A stretch of DNA of 64,000 nucleotides from Xanthoparmelia taractica (taxonomy: Eukaryota; Ascomycota; Lecanoromycetes; Lecanorales; Parmeliaceae). Location of the stretch: the NCBI GenBank assembly GCA_033085395.1, contig JANQBS010000157.1, positions 1 to 64,000 on the forward strand, read 5' to 3'. This document shows, piece by piece, positions 22,001 to 34,488 of this stretch. Every line of letters starts with the position of its first letter. Position 1 is the stretch's first letter. A model generated the notes under the pieces. That model did no database searches. It saw only the letters and a program-made list of their open reading frames with translations, and had not been told where the DNA came from. The position numbers and the translations under genes were made by a program.

Positions 22001-24155
22001 AACTACTGTCTCATCACCGATTTGGTCTTCAGAAAGGCTGGAAAACTTTCGAAAGATACGGAATCCTGTGCAAGAAGGCATTATCGCGACCGCTTTGCTC
22101 ACTGAGTCTAGCAAAATAGAAGGATCAAAGATCCTGGCTTTGCCATTTCCGTCTGAAACTAACGTTCGCTACCCTGCGCTGTTTTTAAACCACGACTTCC
22201 TTCTCTCCAGCGATGCCTTGTACCCTTCAGCCGGTTCAGCGCTCTCCTACTTCATCAACATGGTGCCCTCTACTTTATTACTTGACTTGACGGCATCCGC
22301 ACTCGATGCATTGTCCAGGACGCCACCAGACTCGACGAAGATTGCGTCTATAGAGCGCACTGCCTACAGGCTTCTAATACTGCTATCTAAGAGCGACCGT
22401 CCGCAACGGGCATCTAGTCTTATTGTCCGCATAATCATCGATTGCCCAGACGCAAGCTCGTGGCACCGCCAATTACTGAGCAAGAAATTTATAAGAAGTC
22501 TCTCATCAGGACAAGCCGAAGAAATAATATCTCTCTCCGCATCATCAGTTCTCGAGAGACTGGAGCACCAGATGACTTCCTCGAGCACTCAACAGAGAGC
22601 TGAAGACCCGGATATCTCTTCGGATCGTTACGTTAAAGTTAGCGCCCTCAAGTTCCTCGCAAAATTCTTGGAAAATGCCGATTTCGTAGCTCCTGGGTTC
22701 TGTGTCGACATTTTGTCGAAGCTATTCCAAAAGGCTTCGCATGCCGACATTCGCGTTGCTGTACTTGACAGTATGCTCTACAGACTTGGTCGTTGCGCGT
22801 ATGAGTCCTCGAGTTTACTGGCAGAGAAATTGATGTCAGCTCTAGAAATGGCAATCCCTGTATTGGGCTCCCTCAATGAGCGACAACAGATGCAAGACGT
22901 TGACTGGACGGAAGCCGAGAATACTGGAAATCTTCCAGAAGTATACGATGATGAGGATATGCAGTATTTGCCACCTATGGTTGAGGCAATGCTCCGTGCA
23001 ACAACAAGCTGGAGCACACCCTCGGACATATTGCGAATAGGCTTTATTCGGCGAATTGTGCTACCTGTAATTCAGAAGTCTATGGAGGAAAGCGCTCGCT
23101 GGGTAAAGATGTTCACTCTCAAGCATATGCCAGTTGGTCAGTCAATTCACACGCCCATTTTCCCTGTCAGGCCTGGAATCCTGGAGGGTCTCGTCGAAAG
23201 TTGCCCTAAGGGGACCCCAAAATACATTCTAGACCTATATCAGCAGTTCGTGCTCACCAACATTTTGCCAACTGCTGGGGTGGTCCAACTGAACAACAAA
23301 ATCAAGGGCGACATCGAACTCTGTATTTCCAATGAACGCCAGTATTGGCTGTCGCTATATGGTCGGGGAGCAGAGGTTTCAACCGATGGAATTGTCAATA
23401 TGTTGGCGAAGTCATGGAAACCTTCTATGGTCTCGGATGGGTTTCAGGTTTCACATGTCCAAGAAATGGTCTTCGAACAGGCAGAGGCACTGCTTCAGGT
23501 TACAGATGAGTCCTTTGGTCGCTGGGACGATTTCACAACATGGCTCGAACCCCCTCTTAGCAGGCATAAGAGCGATCAAGACCGAGCAGCTTGGTTAGCA
23601 AATGGCAGGCCCGTGATTCTGCGCATTATTAAAAGAATCGATGCTCTAAGGACGCCTGCATGGCAACGTGATCCAAATCGTCAGCCGGCATTCCTTCCTC
23701 CCACTTTCGGCCTTCGCCTTTGGACACTAGACTATCCCCAACTACATCAGTCCCCGGATGCCTGTGCTACTTTTGCTCAGCAAATAGTCTCTGTAATGCG
23801 AGAAACCATAGATCTGGGACTTTCAAGCCACGCTCGATTGGACGAGATCCGGTCCGCTTTATCGGAATGCCTGCCTAAATATGGCGTAGAGGTTGCGTGC
23901 TGTCTTGGAAAGATCAAGCTAGAGGACTCGACGAAACTGCAGGAGATTTCGTTAAGAGCGGAACTGACGGATGGATTGCTCCGCAAAGTCACGCTGCCAC
24001 AGAACAAAGACCGCGAGGACTTGCGATCGATCATGTCTATGCTGGAGGCTTGGCAGAATTGTGAGTTGGAGGATGTGAGGATGAGAGGCATCCGACTACG
24101 CAAGCATTTGAAGGTGCAACTGTTCAACATGTCATCATCAGTTGTCTGCCTTTAG
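19065..24155 (+). CDS. Large conserved-type helical protein of unknown function (1648 aa)
   Basis: Two long open frames (19065-21183 and 21328-24155) join through a 144-nt intron with a GTACGT donor and CATAG acceptor. The junction codon becomes GAC and the frame stays open well upstream of the second frame's first ATG, so this is one gene rather than two. The product is 1648 aa, leucine-rich and almost wholly helical in appearance, with no signal peptide or clear membrane segment. Repeated hydrophobic-helix pairs give the look of a HEAT/ARM-like solenoid, but no named domain or catalytic motif could be recognised. It is intact and its codon use looks normal. It converges on the secreted-protein gene at 24503, leaving 347 bp between the stop codons. 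Function unknown. Confidence 0.85.
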
Positions 24156-24502
24156 GGGTCAATGCCATACAGGGTCTCTGAAAACCCATTGTTCAAACCC
24201 TTCGGTGTTCTCGACCAAAGATTTTCCCATCCAGTTGTTTGATGAAAATGGATTTCATCTCGTTCCACTACCACCCACGTCGCATGCTCTTAAAGATCAA
24301 AGACCTTCCCTTCCCTGATTGCAAAGAGCGATTCTATCTTGTCCTGGTTCGCTAGGTACCCAATGGGCAGAAGAGGACATAGACGGAGACATGCAGCAAG
24401 GTATGACAGAAGGCGGCTAAGCAACGAAAACAAATTGTTATCATTCTATTCATAATAAATCACTACGTTCTCGGGTATAGCTGTATCGTACGGTCGCTAA
24501 CG

Positions 24503-27500
24503 TCAACCAAGTCCGGCCAGCACCGTTGATCCCGTAAAATCCTTTTGATTATTAGCATTCATCGTCGGCGTAAGCCCCGCTTCCTCATGGAACTCCGCAT
24601 TCGACCACCCGTACCCCCACGGCAACTCTTTCAGCCCCTTGGGTGATTTCCCCGCAACAATATAACTCGGATACCCAATGTTCACCTGGGATCCCGTCTG
24701 TGATGGATCCGAAAACGACGGCAAAGTGCCCACGTTCACGCTCGCAATGTTGCTCCCGCCCGTGGCTGTGGAACAGCTGTCGATCATGGCCTGGGAGATC
24801 AAATCATAGCACCGTAGGAGTGATGGCGTCATGGCGGCGCCGGCGCCTTTGCCGTCCGAGCCGGGTGGCATCCACGTGCCCACTGCGCATCCTGTGCCGG
24901 GGTCGCTCCAGACCCAGGCGCCTTTCGGGTACTCCGTCCAGAGGATGCCTCCGCAAACGCCCTGGAATACTTTTTCGCAAGCTGCCCAGTTGATGCTGGC
25001 TGGACCCTCCGAGCCGCAGTAGACGCCGTATGGTGTGGGTGTCGTCACGAGATTCACTTTGGCGGCGCAGGTATTGGGGTAGGTGGGATTGTCCTGGATT
25101 GCGGGACCGCAGGGGTCGCCATTGGAGGGCACTGCGCTCGCTGCAGTACTGGTCTGGGAAGTGAGCGGCGGAGGAATGATCGGAGCAGGTGGTGTAGTGG
25201 CAATGGGGGCCAAGGGAGCAGGAGCAGGAGCAGACGAGCTTACATTGAGAGCGAGGGCAATTGGCGCAAGCGGTATGGACGACTGGCCATTATCTCCAGC
25301 ATTCAACATGCAAGCCCCGGCAGGTGGAGGGTCGACGGCCTGACGCTTTCCGAGTGAGGCAGGATCACTCGCAAATTTCGCTTGAATTGCAGGAAACTCA
25401 GCCGCCCAGCTCGTGGGAGGCGGCAGCTGCATGCGTTCCATAGGGTATACTTGCTTCCACGCCGCCATGTATTCAGTTCGATACCCAGGGCCAATCTCGG
25501 TCAGAACCTTGGTGAATAGATCTTGAAGTTGGACGTTCCGCACCGCGAATCTATTCAGTATGTATGTTTTATACCGGTCGGCCCAGCTTTGGCCCCCTTG
25601 ACAAGGTATCCCGTAAGCTTGGAGAGCGGCGTATATGCGGTCATTCGGGGCTGACATGTATTTGATAGCGTCCGACGTGTTGATTAAATCCAGTATCTGT
25701 GCAGCTGTCGTGAGTTCCTCCAAGTCATTTGTTGGGTCGAATGAGACCTCGTTGCCATCGGCATCCTTGCCCATGATGGTAAACGCCAGACCGACCGTAA
25801 TATCTGGCCCCTTTATCCCGGTTGCTTTGTCTTTTTTGCCAAACACCACCCATGACAGAGGTAGATTCTTGTTCCAAACCTTGTTCGTGACGGCTTCCTT
25901 AAGCGAATTAAGGCCCCTCGCCATTCCTATGAACTCATGATTGGTTTTGGAAGGCAGGTTCGCGAACAAATTGGTGAGTTTCGAACCATCATTGGAGTCC
26001 CACACTTTCTTGAGATAGTTGCAGTCAAACCCATGGTTCTCGTTCAAGTCCGTGAAGAAATCATCCAGGTACTTGGCTTCGTACACATGGTCAATGTTAA
26101 CCTCCCGGTTGGGGTTTACTTGGTTGGGTGCGCCACCCACTTGCCAAACCGGTTCTCCGCCCACTCCAGCCTTTGAAAAAAATGAGCCGTCTGCAAGGGG
26201 AGCATCACCCTGGCACTCCGCGGTGGTCAAATACGTCCATTTAGGGACAGTAGTACAGTCGCCGGGAGGTGTGCTTATGGGTATCGCCCACCTTAGCAAG
26301 GCCTTCATAGCGGCTTTATCGTTTTCGTCCTGGGTCAAAGGTGTTTGTTCGAACTTAGCCACATTCATGGCATTGTAGTAAGGGGGCTTGCTGATGAATT
26401 TCGTGAAACCTGTGCATTTTGCTAAAGTCGTCGACTTTTTGGCAGCTACAATTCTTTTGCGTAGATGGCGCTTTTTTCGAGCAAAACGAGTGAAGCGACC
26501 CCGCAATTCTCGGCGTGAGAAGCCTTCCGATTCGGGAACGTCCCCTTCTTCACCGTTGGCGTCCTCGGGGCTGAACTCGTCGTCATTCACGCCAGCATCC
26601 CAATCATTCTCCGTGTCCACATCCGAATCCGCCCACGAGGTGGTTGAGCCCAGGTCGGGCCATTTAGCGCCGAAATCAAATCCGGGACATATTGCACAAG
26701 CTGCACAAGTGCTCGAAACAACTTGCGAGGTCATTGTCGCGTTCGATAAAAGTGTTACAGGAGTTGTGGTGGCAGGAATGGTGATGGCAGGAGCGCTGGT
26801 CACAGGAGTAGTTGTAGCAGGGGTAGCGCTGGTCGCAGGGAGAACGGTAGCTGGACTAGTGATGGCAGGACCCGTGCTAGCAGGAGTAGTGGTGGCAGGA
26901 GTAATGCTGATCGCAGCTGTTCCGCGTTGATTGTCGAAACTCAACCTCTGCTCCTCTTCTTCCGCTTCATTCCTACTCTGCTCGCTAGATTTAACGGCTT
27001 CTTCGGCAGCCGCTTTAGCAGCAGCAGCAGCAGCCGAATTGCCACCGGCAGCGACTACCGCGGCAGAGGCAGCTTCCCCAGCAGCAGTAATAGCAGCAGC
27101 AAGATTGCCACCAGCAGCGAGAATACTTGCAGCAGCAGCAGCACCGGCAGCGGCAGGGTGATTTGCAGTATCCCCACTGCCAGCAGCAACCGATAAGCTG
27201 CTAGGACCAGCTCCGCCAGTCATGGTGGTGACAGGGGCGCTCTGTGTTGGTAAGGGAGTGACGGGATTCGAGGGTAACCCTGTCCCTGGCGGAGGTGCAA
27301 TGAGTCCAGAAGAGGAAGGGGATAGGCCAGACTTGACCATAGTCCCAGCTCCCATCTGCTGGATGCTGCTGCGAGGTGAGTACAGTCCAGGAGAGGAAAT
27401 CGATCGATTGGAATTGTTCGACATGGTAGGTTTTAGCGGCTGTGACGCGTTTAATGCAAAAGCCGGAAAGCTCGTAGACGGTACTGTTGAGACGGACTCA

Positions 27501-28441
27501 GCTCTGGATGTTGCTTTGGTGTCTATTGTTAGGACCGCCGATGGCGTACCCCGGAGTGCCGTGGCGGGCATGGAGATATTTCGGAGAGGCGGCGAAGTAC
27601 TGATACCAGTAGGTACGGTAGACGCATTTTGACCTAACCTTATCTGTGATGCATTTGATGTAAGAGCCGGCAAGCTCGTAGAGTGTCCTATCGAGACGGA
27701 GACAGCCTTAGAATTCTCTTTGATAATGGTTGTTAGGGCTGCCGACTGTGTATTCCCAACTTGTAAGCTAGGCACGGATAGATTTTTAGAAGGCAATGAA
27801 GTGCTAATGCCAGTGCCTGCAGTGAAAGAGCTTTGGCCCAATCTTATCCTGAAGACGCCCTCGGTCGTCGAATTTTGGGGCCCGCTACCAAGTTTAAAGT
27901 CTATTTCTTTCGAACCCCACTGTTTGACATATGTAGCAAGCTTGTCCACGGCGGATGAGTAGGATTTCCCAGTCAACAGTTGAGGAGTCAATTTAAAGGT
28001 GACAGAGACGTCTTGCTTGCCAACACTTGAAATGTCATTCAGGGTATCCGTTGGGCTGATGGCGAAGGTTGCTGAAAGGTTACCGATGAGAGACAAAAGT
28101 ACGAGACTCTGCTGCTGAGTACCTGATTTCCCACCATGGGAGAAATGCAGCCATTCTGGTGTAGAGCTGCTTTTGTTAATTGCGACAGTGAATGGGAAGT
28201 CCGGCCAAGTTCTGTTGTGTCTGCCGGACCGTTAGTCACGGCGTTTTACTAATTCGCTATGAGATAGCGAATCTTCATACCTATCTGTCAAAGGAGATGA
28301 TATCTCGGCGTTCTGGCGTTGGGCCTGTCTCCGCCATCGTGGTGCATGTGCGTCGAGAGTGGATGAATTGACCACCCAGAGGAGATTGCTGCAGAATAAG
28401 AGAATGGTAAAGAAGGGACGCGCTGCCCGTGGAGAGCGCAT
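24503..28441 (-). CDS. Large secreted, Ser/Thr/Ala-rich modular protein (1284 aa)
   Basis: A signal peptide (MRSPRAARPFF to about residue 27) is encoded by exon 28441-28240. An 84-nt intron with a GACTAAC branch point leads to one very long exon, 28155-24503. Modules in order: a globular N-terminal part; two Ser/Thr-rich tandem repeats sharing IRLGQ and TGISTS; a Pro/Ser linker; an alanine-rich coil ending in a Glu-rich patch; imperfect TTTPAT-type repeats likely to be O-glycosylated; a dibasic, Kex2-like KKRHLRKR region; a conserved-looking domain with NIDHVYEAKYL; and a Cys-rich C-terminal domain with YGVYCG. The late domains resemble C-terminal extensions of fungal chitinase-type secreted proteins, but no GH18 or LysM domain is present. 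A cell-wall or extracellular role is inferred. Confidence 0.8.
27440..27850 (-). repeat. Two ~68-residue tandem repeats inside the secreted protein
   Basis: Two adjacent units each run IRLGQ, TGISTS, P, N.S.P, a variable stretch, A.LT, K, S.A.SVS, STS.PA and NASQ. Both nucleotide and protein levels show the duplication (unit ~205 bp). The repeats are Ser/Thr-rich with several Asn-X-Ser/Thr sequons, so they probably form a glycosylated spacer. Confidence 0.75.
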
Positions 28442-29906
28442 GACTATATCAGTCCAGCTGACTTACGGATAGTGATACACATACAGAGAGACACGATAAT
28501 GAACTTTTGGAGGTCCAATACACGAAGGCAAAGAACATGAAATAGGAATTGCCAATGTGATAAAAGGTAATGATACGGAGGATTCGGAGAATATGTTCCC
28601 AGTACGAGGACAGGGGGTCCTTCAAAAGAAATGTTCACTCGAGCTCGCACAATTCAAATATCGCAACAGCATCCCGAGCTGTATCGCCGTGATCCTGCAT
28701 AGGAATCAAACAACCCCCACGCGAGCAATTTGTTTCATCCCAAACGGGAGAGCAGCAACGCAAATAATGAGATTTTCAGGGACCACGCGGGTGACAGAAG
28801 TCATTGTCCACGCTAGTGCTCAGTGAAGACTAGAGTATAAGCTGGCTGCTGTCACCCGTGTGGGTGTCTAAGCTTCAAGGGTACAACCTCAGTCCGATCA
28901 TGTCCCTTGTCGCGTATAACAGTAGTATGCCGCTTAGCGCGCCTTCCCGTGTGTCAGCCATTGTTTGAGTGTGGCAACCTTTGTTTTGTTTTGAAATGGT
29001 ACAAGCTCCACGACACTGCTGTTAGCTTGTCGTATGCAGAATAAGACTTCTATGGATAACGGAGCCATGGTACTCTCGCTTTCTCGAGACTTTCATTCAT
29101 TCAGTCAGCAAAGCTTGAACAGTTCTTTACCAACTCTGACGACCTGTTTGAACATCAGCCGAGTCCTTAGAATGAGTATAGAGGCACGCTGCAGTGCTGC
29201 TTGTCTGGCGTCAAAGAAGGTCAGGTAGTTTTGCCCACGGTTGGCCCCCGCAGACCATACTTCGTACTTCGTATGCGGCATGATAGATGTTAGCGCGAAG
29301 ACTAAGCAGGGTTTCTGGGAGGACCCTGAAATGACCGATTTTTTCGCAATCTATCACTAAATCACAAAGAGTAAAGGTATAATAGATTCGAGAAAGGAGC
29401 TAGTAGCTTGGGGAAGTCACATACTTTGTTAAACACGCTAAGACCCTTGTTTATTCTTCGCGCTAACATTCAAGAGGCCGCATACGAAGTAAACAGAATT
29501 GGTATTTCCTGTCCTCACCGGCTAGGGATAGGCACTTGAAGTAGACCGGCATACTTTGGCATATTGCGATAGAGGTGATGGTTCAGATGAAGACGGGTGA
29601 GGGTGGCTTACACTGGCGGCTCGGCAGTCGTTCAGTGGGCAAACAGAATCTCTTCCCATCCCGAGTGTCCCGTCCTGTTGTACATGATTCCATGTTTCAC
29701 GGTACTGTGAGAGACACTAGCCCTTCCACAAAGTCCGGGAAATTATAATGGGTTTCATCGCTGACGGTCTGCCTTGTAGCATACTTTATCGTTTTTTGAT
29801 CTCGTCCAAATATAAAGTACGTTGCATTGACGGGCTTTTGAACCGAGACATTGTACTCGGGGTATCCGAAGTAGGTCCTATCACACGCAACTAACATTCC
29901 GGATCG
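28442..29906. other. Intergenic region, no gene seen
   Basis: This lies upstream of the secreted-protein gene and downstream of the next gene. Short frames (for example 28557-28826 and 29034-29228) have no family resemblance, and the sequence has many stops on both strands. No RNA gene was recognised. Confidence 0.4.
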
Positions 29907-31116
29907 CTATGCCGTAGTACTCAAACCGGCGTTGGCAATAGCGTTGTGTACAGCCACAGTGATTTTTGATACCCCTTGACTTCCCGATACTGCCGCACAT
30001 TTCAGCACCTTCATTCGAACTGTCAGAAATAGATTTTTAGCTTACTCGGTCTTGTCGAGACGCCCCACTTATCGTTCTGCACACAAATCCCAGTAACGGC
30101 TACTGCGTCTGTCCAAAGGTCATACCACCGAGCAGACACAGGTGTCCCGTCAATATCCACCGTGATAAAGTACCGACCGCTAGCTAAGACTGTTGTTAGC
30201 AGATCGGACTCGGATGAAGGCTCTGTTGCGGAGGAGCATTAACCGTCAGGAATGGTTATTGGTAGAGGAACCTCAACCTTGGGTGAACCTGCTTTGCCGA
30301 ATACCTGTTCCCATTTGGAAACTTTCATTTGGTTCAAGATCGTCTGGACAGGCCCCGTTGGGCCAAAGCGCTTCACTGGCGCGTCAGGATGATCGCATTG
30401 TAGGTTTGGCTTATACGCTTTGATGCTCAAGGCGAGCCGACCTCCATGTCCTGTAATCAATCAACGGGATGACAAGTGGATGACAGTTGTGTTGCACAAC
30501 CAGGCTTCTTTCGGAGACTGACCGAGGGGTTTTGCCGTTCCACCCCTACCCGTGCCCTCTGCACATCTGTTGATAAGGAAATTTCCCGCCTTAGACATTT
30601 CAGGGCCAGACGCGTGATCGCTCATGATGCTTCCTTCTTCAATCTGGTCGACCTCAATATTGCAGGTGCCCTTATCTGTTCTCGCATTAGTTCACCCACT
30701 CATGGATGAGCATTTTAGCGCCACCCACTGCTGGGCCACCTCATAGGAAGAGGAATATCCCATTTTTGATCCGCGCTCCGGTTTCCAATGCTATACATCG
30801 TCCCATCAAATCGTGGAATCTGGCGCCATGCCTCTCTGCATTCGGTAGGCAAAAGGCTGGAAAGACGATTATCACACTCGTAATTGACCTTTTCTCTAAT
30901 CATTACGGTCAAATTCAACCTCGAGGATGGTGGCTGCAGTGACTGAATGGAGCTTCCAATGGACCAAGGCAAGGGTGCCGATGCATATTGAGGGTGCTGT
31001 AACGCTGGGAGATCGGCGGAGGATGAAGGTGATATCAAGTTTAGCCCGTTCCCAATGAATACAGATGATACTGGAGACAAAATAGAGAGAACCGCAACCC
31101 AAAGCGCAGGCGACAT
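29907..31116 (-). CDS. Small secreted protein, effector-like, unknown function (322 aa)
   Basis: A five-exon model (31116-30729, 30675-30523, 30450-30244, 30183-30046, 29989-29907) keeps one frame across four introns of 53-72 nt and gives 322 aa. ATG 31116 is chosen because it starts a hydrophobic signal peptide (MSPALWVAVLSILS); upstream in-frame ATGs would add a basic leader. The mature part has motifs I associate with an uncharacterised ascomycete secreted family: CREAWRQIPR, SIGNR followed by DIPLPMRW, GTCNIEV, and a second similar half with GRYFITVDIDG, ARWYDLW and ICVQN. The two halves suggest an internal duplication of one fold with paired cysteines. No enzyme motif is visible. A role in host or environment interaction is plausible but not shown. 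It is not adjacent to obvious partners. Confidence 0.72.
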
Positions 31117-32198
31117 TTTTCGAGACGAAGGACCCCGAGGTTTAATTATAGAAAGCAGAGATCGTAGAAAATCGTGCATAGTAACGGGGCTGTACTTCAC
31201 TTACCATATATATAGAAGCATGTATCGCGTAGTAGGCGGATGTGCGACTGAAGCGCATGGAGGAAAGGTCTCGAACCACCCGCCACACAGTCGCCTAACT
31301 GACTCGAAACCCGCACAATTTATTCAAACACTACAAACTTCTCGACGATAGTCTCCACACAATGCAAGATCAGTAAGGCCAAATCTGCAAGTCATAACAG
31401 AGAAGAGCCGTGCACATCGTGCAGTTGCCGAATCTGCTTTCCTTGTTGGAATTCGGCCAATAGGAGGCCGTTTACGCCGCAAGCTGACTAAGCGTCTTGG
31501 CGTTTCTCCATCACCTAGCTAGATAGTCCGTCACTCCTAATCAATCAAGCAATCAATTCATACTACATATAAGACCACTCAACCTCCAATCCAACATTCC
31601 TCCTCGACCTCCCAACCCTTATTAGGACATGATAGATGAACCGCTCCTCAAACTATGGTCTACTTCCTGCTACCTGTCGCCTTCGAAGTCAAGAGCATTT
31701 TCCCTCAGCGAGGGTTAGCAAGACTTTTGAATGATTAGGCAACCGAGATTCCGGAATCGGACTAAGTTTCTTACGGACATTACTCGGTTGAATGGGTTCT
31801 GTCCCGTAGTCGCTACATGGAAAAACCGTGGAGATTGTTTGGGATTATCTGTATCTGGCTGTGCGATAGCGCGAGGAGAGTTGGACGTACGAGTGAAGAC
31901 GTTTTATTACTCGGGTCGCATGCGAGGCTGGCACTCAAAGGCTTGGACAGCGCTTGTGGTGGGAAGACCATCTGATGAGGGCATCGTGGAGCGCATGAGT
32001 GGAAATCTAGAGACATCTTGAGTGCACAACAGTAGTAGTAGGCAGGATGTCATCTACTTATAATCAAGCGAAAGAGGCAGAGATAGTGAGCAAGGACGAC
32101 GTTGACGGATCTCTACTGGAAGACAAATGTGACGGCAGCTCGACCCACTGTATCGAATAACTTTCCGACCATTAAGTGTTCCTACATCAACAATTAAA
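31117..32198. other. Intergenic region, no gene seen
   Basis: This is about 1.1 kb upstream of the secreted-protein gene and downstream of the methyltransferase. The only longer frame (31731-32021) has no recognisable motif, and the antisense frame over it is similar in length, so neither is supported. Confidence 0.4.
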
Positions 32199-33565
32199 TT
32201 ACGGCACAACAGCCTCGATAATACTGTCCTGCAAACTAGTCGTATAAGTCCAGATATCTTTTATCTTCAGTCCCGCACTTTCTAGCAATGCATACCACTG
32301 CTCCTTGGTTCTTTCCACCGCAGCCAGGCCTGTCATCATCGCCATATCCAATTGCGCAGCTTGCCAGTGGACCCCTGAGTTCGGGAGTACCATGTCGTCG
32401 ACAAGAATGATCGAGCCCTTTTCCATGGCCGCAATCGTATTTTTGAGGATCATCAGGCATTGCTCATCAGGGTAGTCATGGAGGATGTTGCGCATGTAGT
32501 AGAACCTAGCACCTGGCGAGCGAGCGATCAGCTCGACGGAGTTGGAGTTTAGGCGCGATAGCTGTACCTTTGATGGCCTGCGGCTCGAAGAAATCTTGCA
32601 CCATGATCTCTACCTTGTCGTGATGTATAGCATGGACGAGAGTCTGTGGAATGTCCTGCAATATCACTCTGCCGCTAAGGTAAGGAAAGCGTTCTTTTAG
32701 GGGAATGCATTGATGGCCCAGACCTCCACCCACATCGACGAAGAGGGGCTCTTCTGGGCTGAGGTTCGGACCCATCTTTTCAACCGGATATACGTCTAGC
32801 CAAGTGGGCATGCCATGACGCTGTGCTGCCATCCAGTGGTTGAAATGAGCAAAGTTCTCGGGTTTGGTTTGCACCCAGATGAAAGCAGGCTGGGTGGTAT
32901 TCCAGGCCTTCTGGAGAGGGGTGTTAGTGTTGTCCGTGATATCCGCATACTTGGTTTCTTTCAAGAAGTCAGGCAGTGCCTGGAATGCCGGGCCGAAGGT
33001 AAGTAGGTGCTAACGGGACAGAAGCAAGCGACTAACTAATGGTGGACTCCGCCCTGAAAGCCGGGGATAGACAGTGTCTGCGTAATGTTGGTCGCGGCGA
33101 AGACATCTTTCGCTGTCTCTTTGATCATTGCGATAGAAGCGAGGTAGCGGAGCAAGCGGCCTGCCGGGTATTAGTACAAAGCTTGTCTCACACAACGCAT
33201 ATGAGACTTACCCAATAGTAGGGGGGAAGCACCGGTACTCGCCGCTAGCTGTTCGACTGTCATAGGGTCGCCATTCCTTTGAAGGATGTCGAAGAGTTTG
33301 AGATCTATTCCTATGCGGACACTTGCGAGTTGAAGGTTCTGGACCAATCCATCGAGGTCAGTCCATAATGACCAGTTGTTGCTCGCACACAGCTCCTTAC
33401 ATAGAACATGATTCTCTGTATCGTATCTTCGGGCGACTCAATGGAATAAGCCAAATCACGGAGAGTGTCGAGCACTTTCTTTCGGCCAGCCTCATCCGTA
33501 TCCTTCGCAAGAGTCTTCGCTAAAGAAATAAAAGTGTCCATGTCTGACTTGCCCTCGTGTGACAT
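32199..33565 (-). CDS. SAM-dependent O-methyltransferase, secondary-metabolism type
   Basis: This is a class I SAM methyltransferase of the fungal polyketide/aromatic O-methyltransferase family. Exons are 33565-33401, 33338-33212, 33160-~33037, ~33006-32568 and 32512-32199. An N-terminal winged-helix dimerisation part (LQLASVRIGIDL, LLRYLAS) is followed by the SAM-binding loop FVDVGGGLGHQC, the acidic VILQDIPQ, and the catalytic region MRNILHDYPDE with the general-base His. The C-terminal VDDMVLPN and TTSLQDSI match family ends. One junction is a problem: near 33001-33037, joining GGVHH to TFGPAFQALPDF needs either a 38-nt intron (GTCCAC donor) or a small lesion, so the gene may be damaged. 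It stands alone, without a visible polyketide synthase nearby. Confidence 0.82.
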
Positions 33566-34488
33566 TCTGTGGGAATGAGATGGGTCGTAAATCTACTAAG
33601 GAAGATGGTATTGACGTTGAAGTGGGCAATCAAGCACTGCCGACGAGGGGAAATGAAATGATGACAGGGGAGAAGTGGAATTTTGGAGCTGAACGCATTC
33701 GTTAGTGCGAGGCACAGCTTCTTCTAAGTTACAGAGTATCTACCACACCTTACCATACGGCTGGATGTACGGATAAGGATGGAGGGGAAGAAAGTGGAAA
33801 CCATGCCATGCCCTCGCATGCCAAATGCAGTGTCCCATGCAATGCCCGGGTCATCAGGCAGTTTTCGGAAGTCAGCTGACCCCGCCCACATCATGCCAGC
33901 CTTACGCACGTCGGCCGCACGTTTGCCTAAAATACAGTAAGCTGCACGTTGACGGCAAGTGATGCTACGACCGCTCACTATCCTAGCGCATGAGTGCGAC
34001 TGAAATGATTATTTGATATGTCATCGACACATTTGGTCTATTCTTTTCAGGGGATCTGCGGAACGTGTGACTCTACATGAAATCTACACACTCACAGTTT
34101 AGCCTCGCCGCGACGATGCGTCCCCTTCCGATAGTCAATAGTCATTCTTGCAGAAACCCTCACAGTATAGGCTGAGGTGATACAGCATTCTTATATCTGA
34201 CGAAGACTGGCGAGAGTCCACCCCCCCAGAGTGCCAACCATAGCCCCCATTGGCATTTATTGTCCGTGCCAAAGGACATCACAATTCTTATAACATTGCA
34301 ATTCTTTTTTTGGAGTGTTATATCCCGAGGTTGTAGATGCCCTGCTGCGGCAGCGGTACTGTGCTGCTTTCTCATTGATTGTAGATTTCATCATATAGTC
34401 AGTGGCATGTCTACTCGTCCAATTTGCATTCCTTTCAGCAGCTTCTATTTCGAAATCAACGTCGCCAAGTCCGTGCTGTTCTTTGAAC
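33566..34488. other. Intergenic region, divergent promoters
   Basis: This separates the minus-strand methyltransferase from the plus-strand Pth11-like gene and so holds both promoters. No gene was recognised; frames at 33724-33978 and 34160-34490 look non-coding. Confidence 0.4.

Noticed and set aside
21441..24155. A separate 904-aa gene
   Set aside because: The frame is open upstream of this ATG to an in-phase acceptor at 21327 that matches the donor at 21184, so it is the second exon of the 19065 gene.
26388..27196. Plus-strand open frames of 76-180 codons over the secreted-protein gene
   Set aside because: They are antisense readings of the Ala/Thr/Pro-rich minus-strand exon, whose long uninterrupted frame, signal peptide and repeats make it the real gene.
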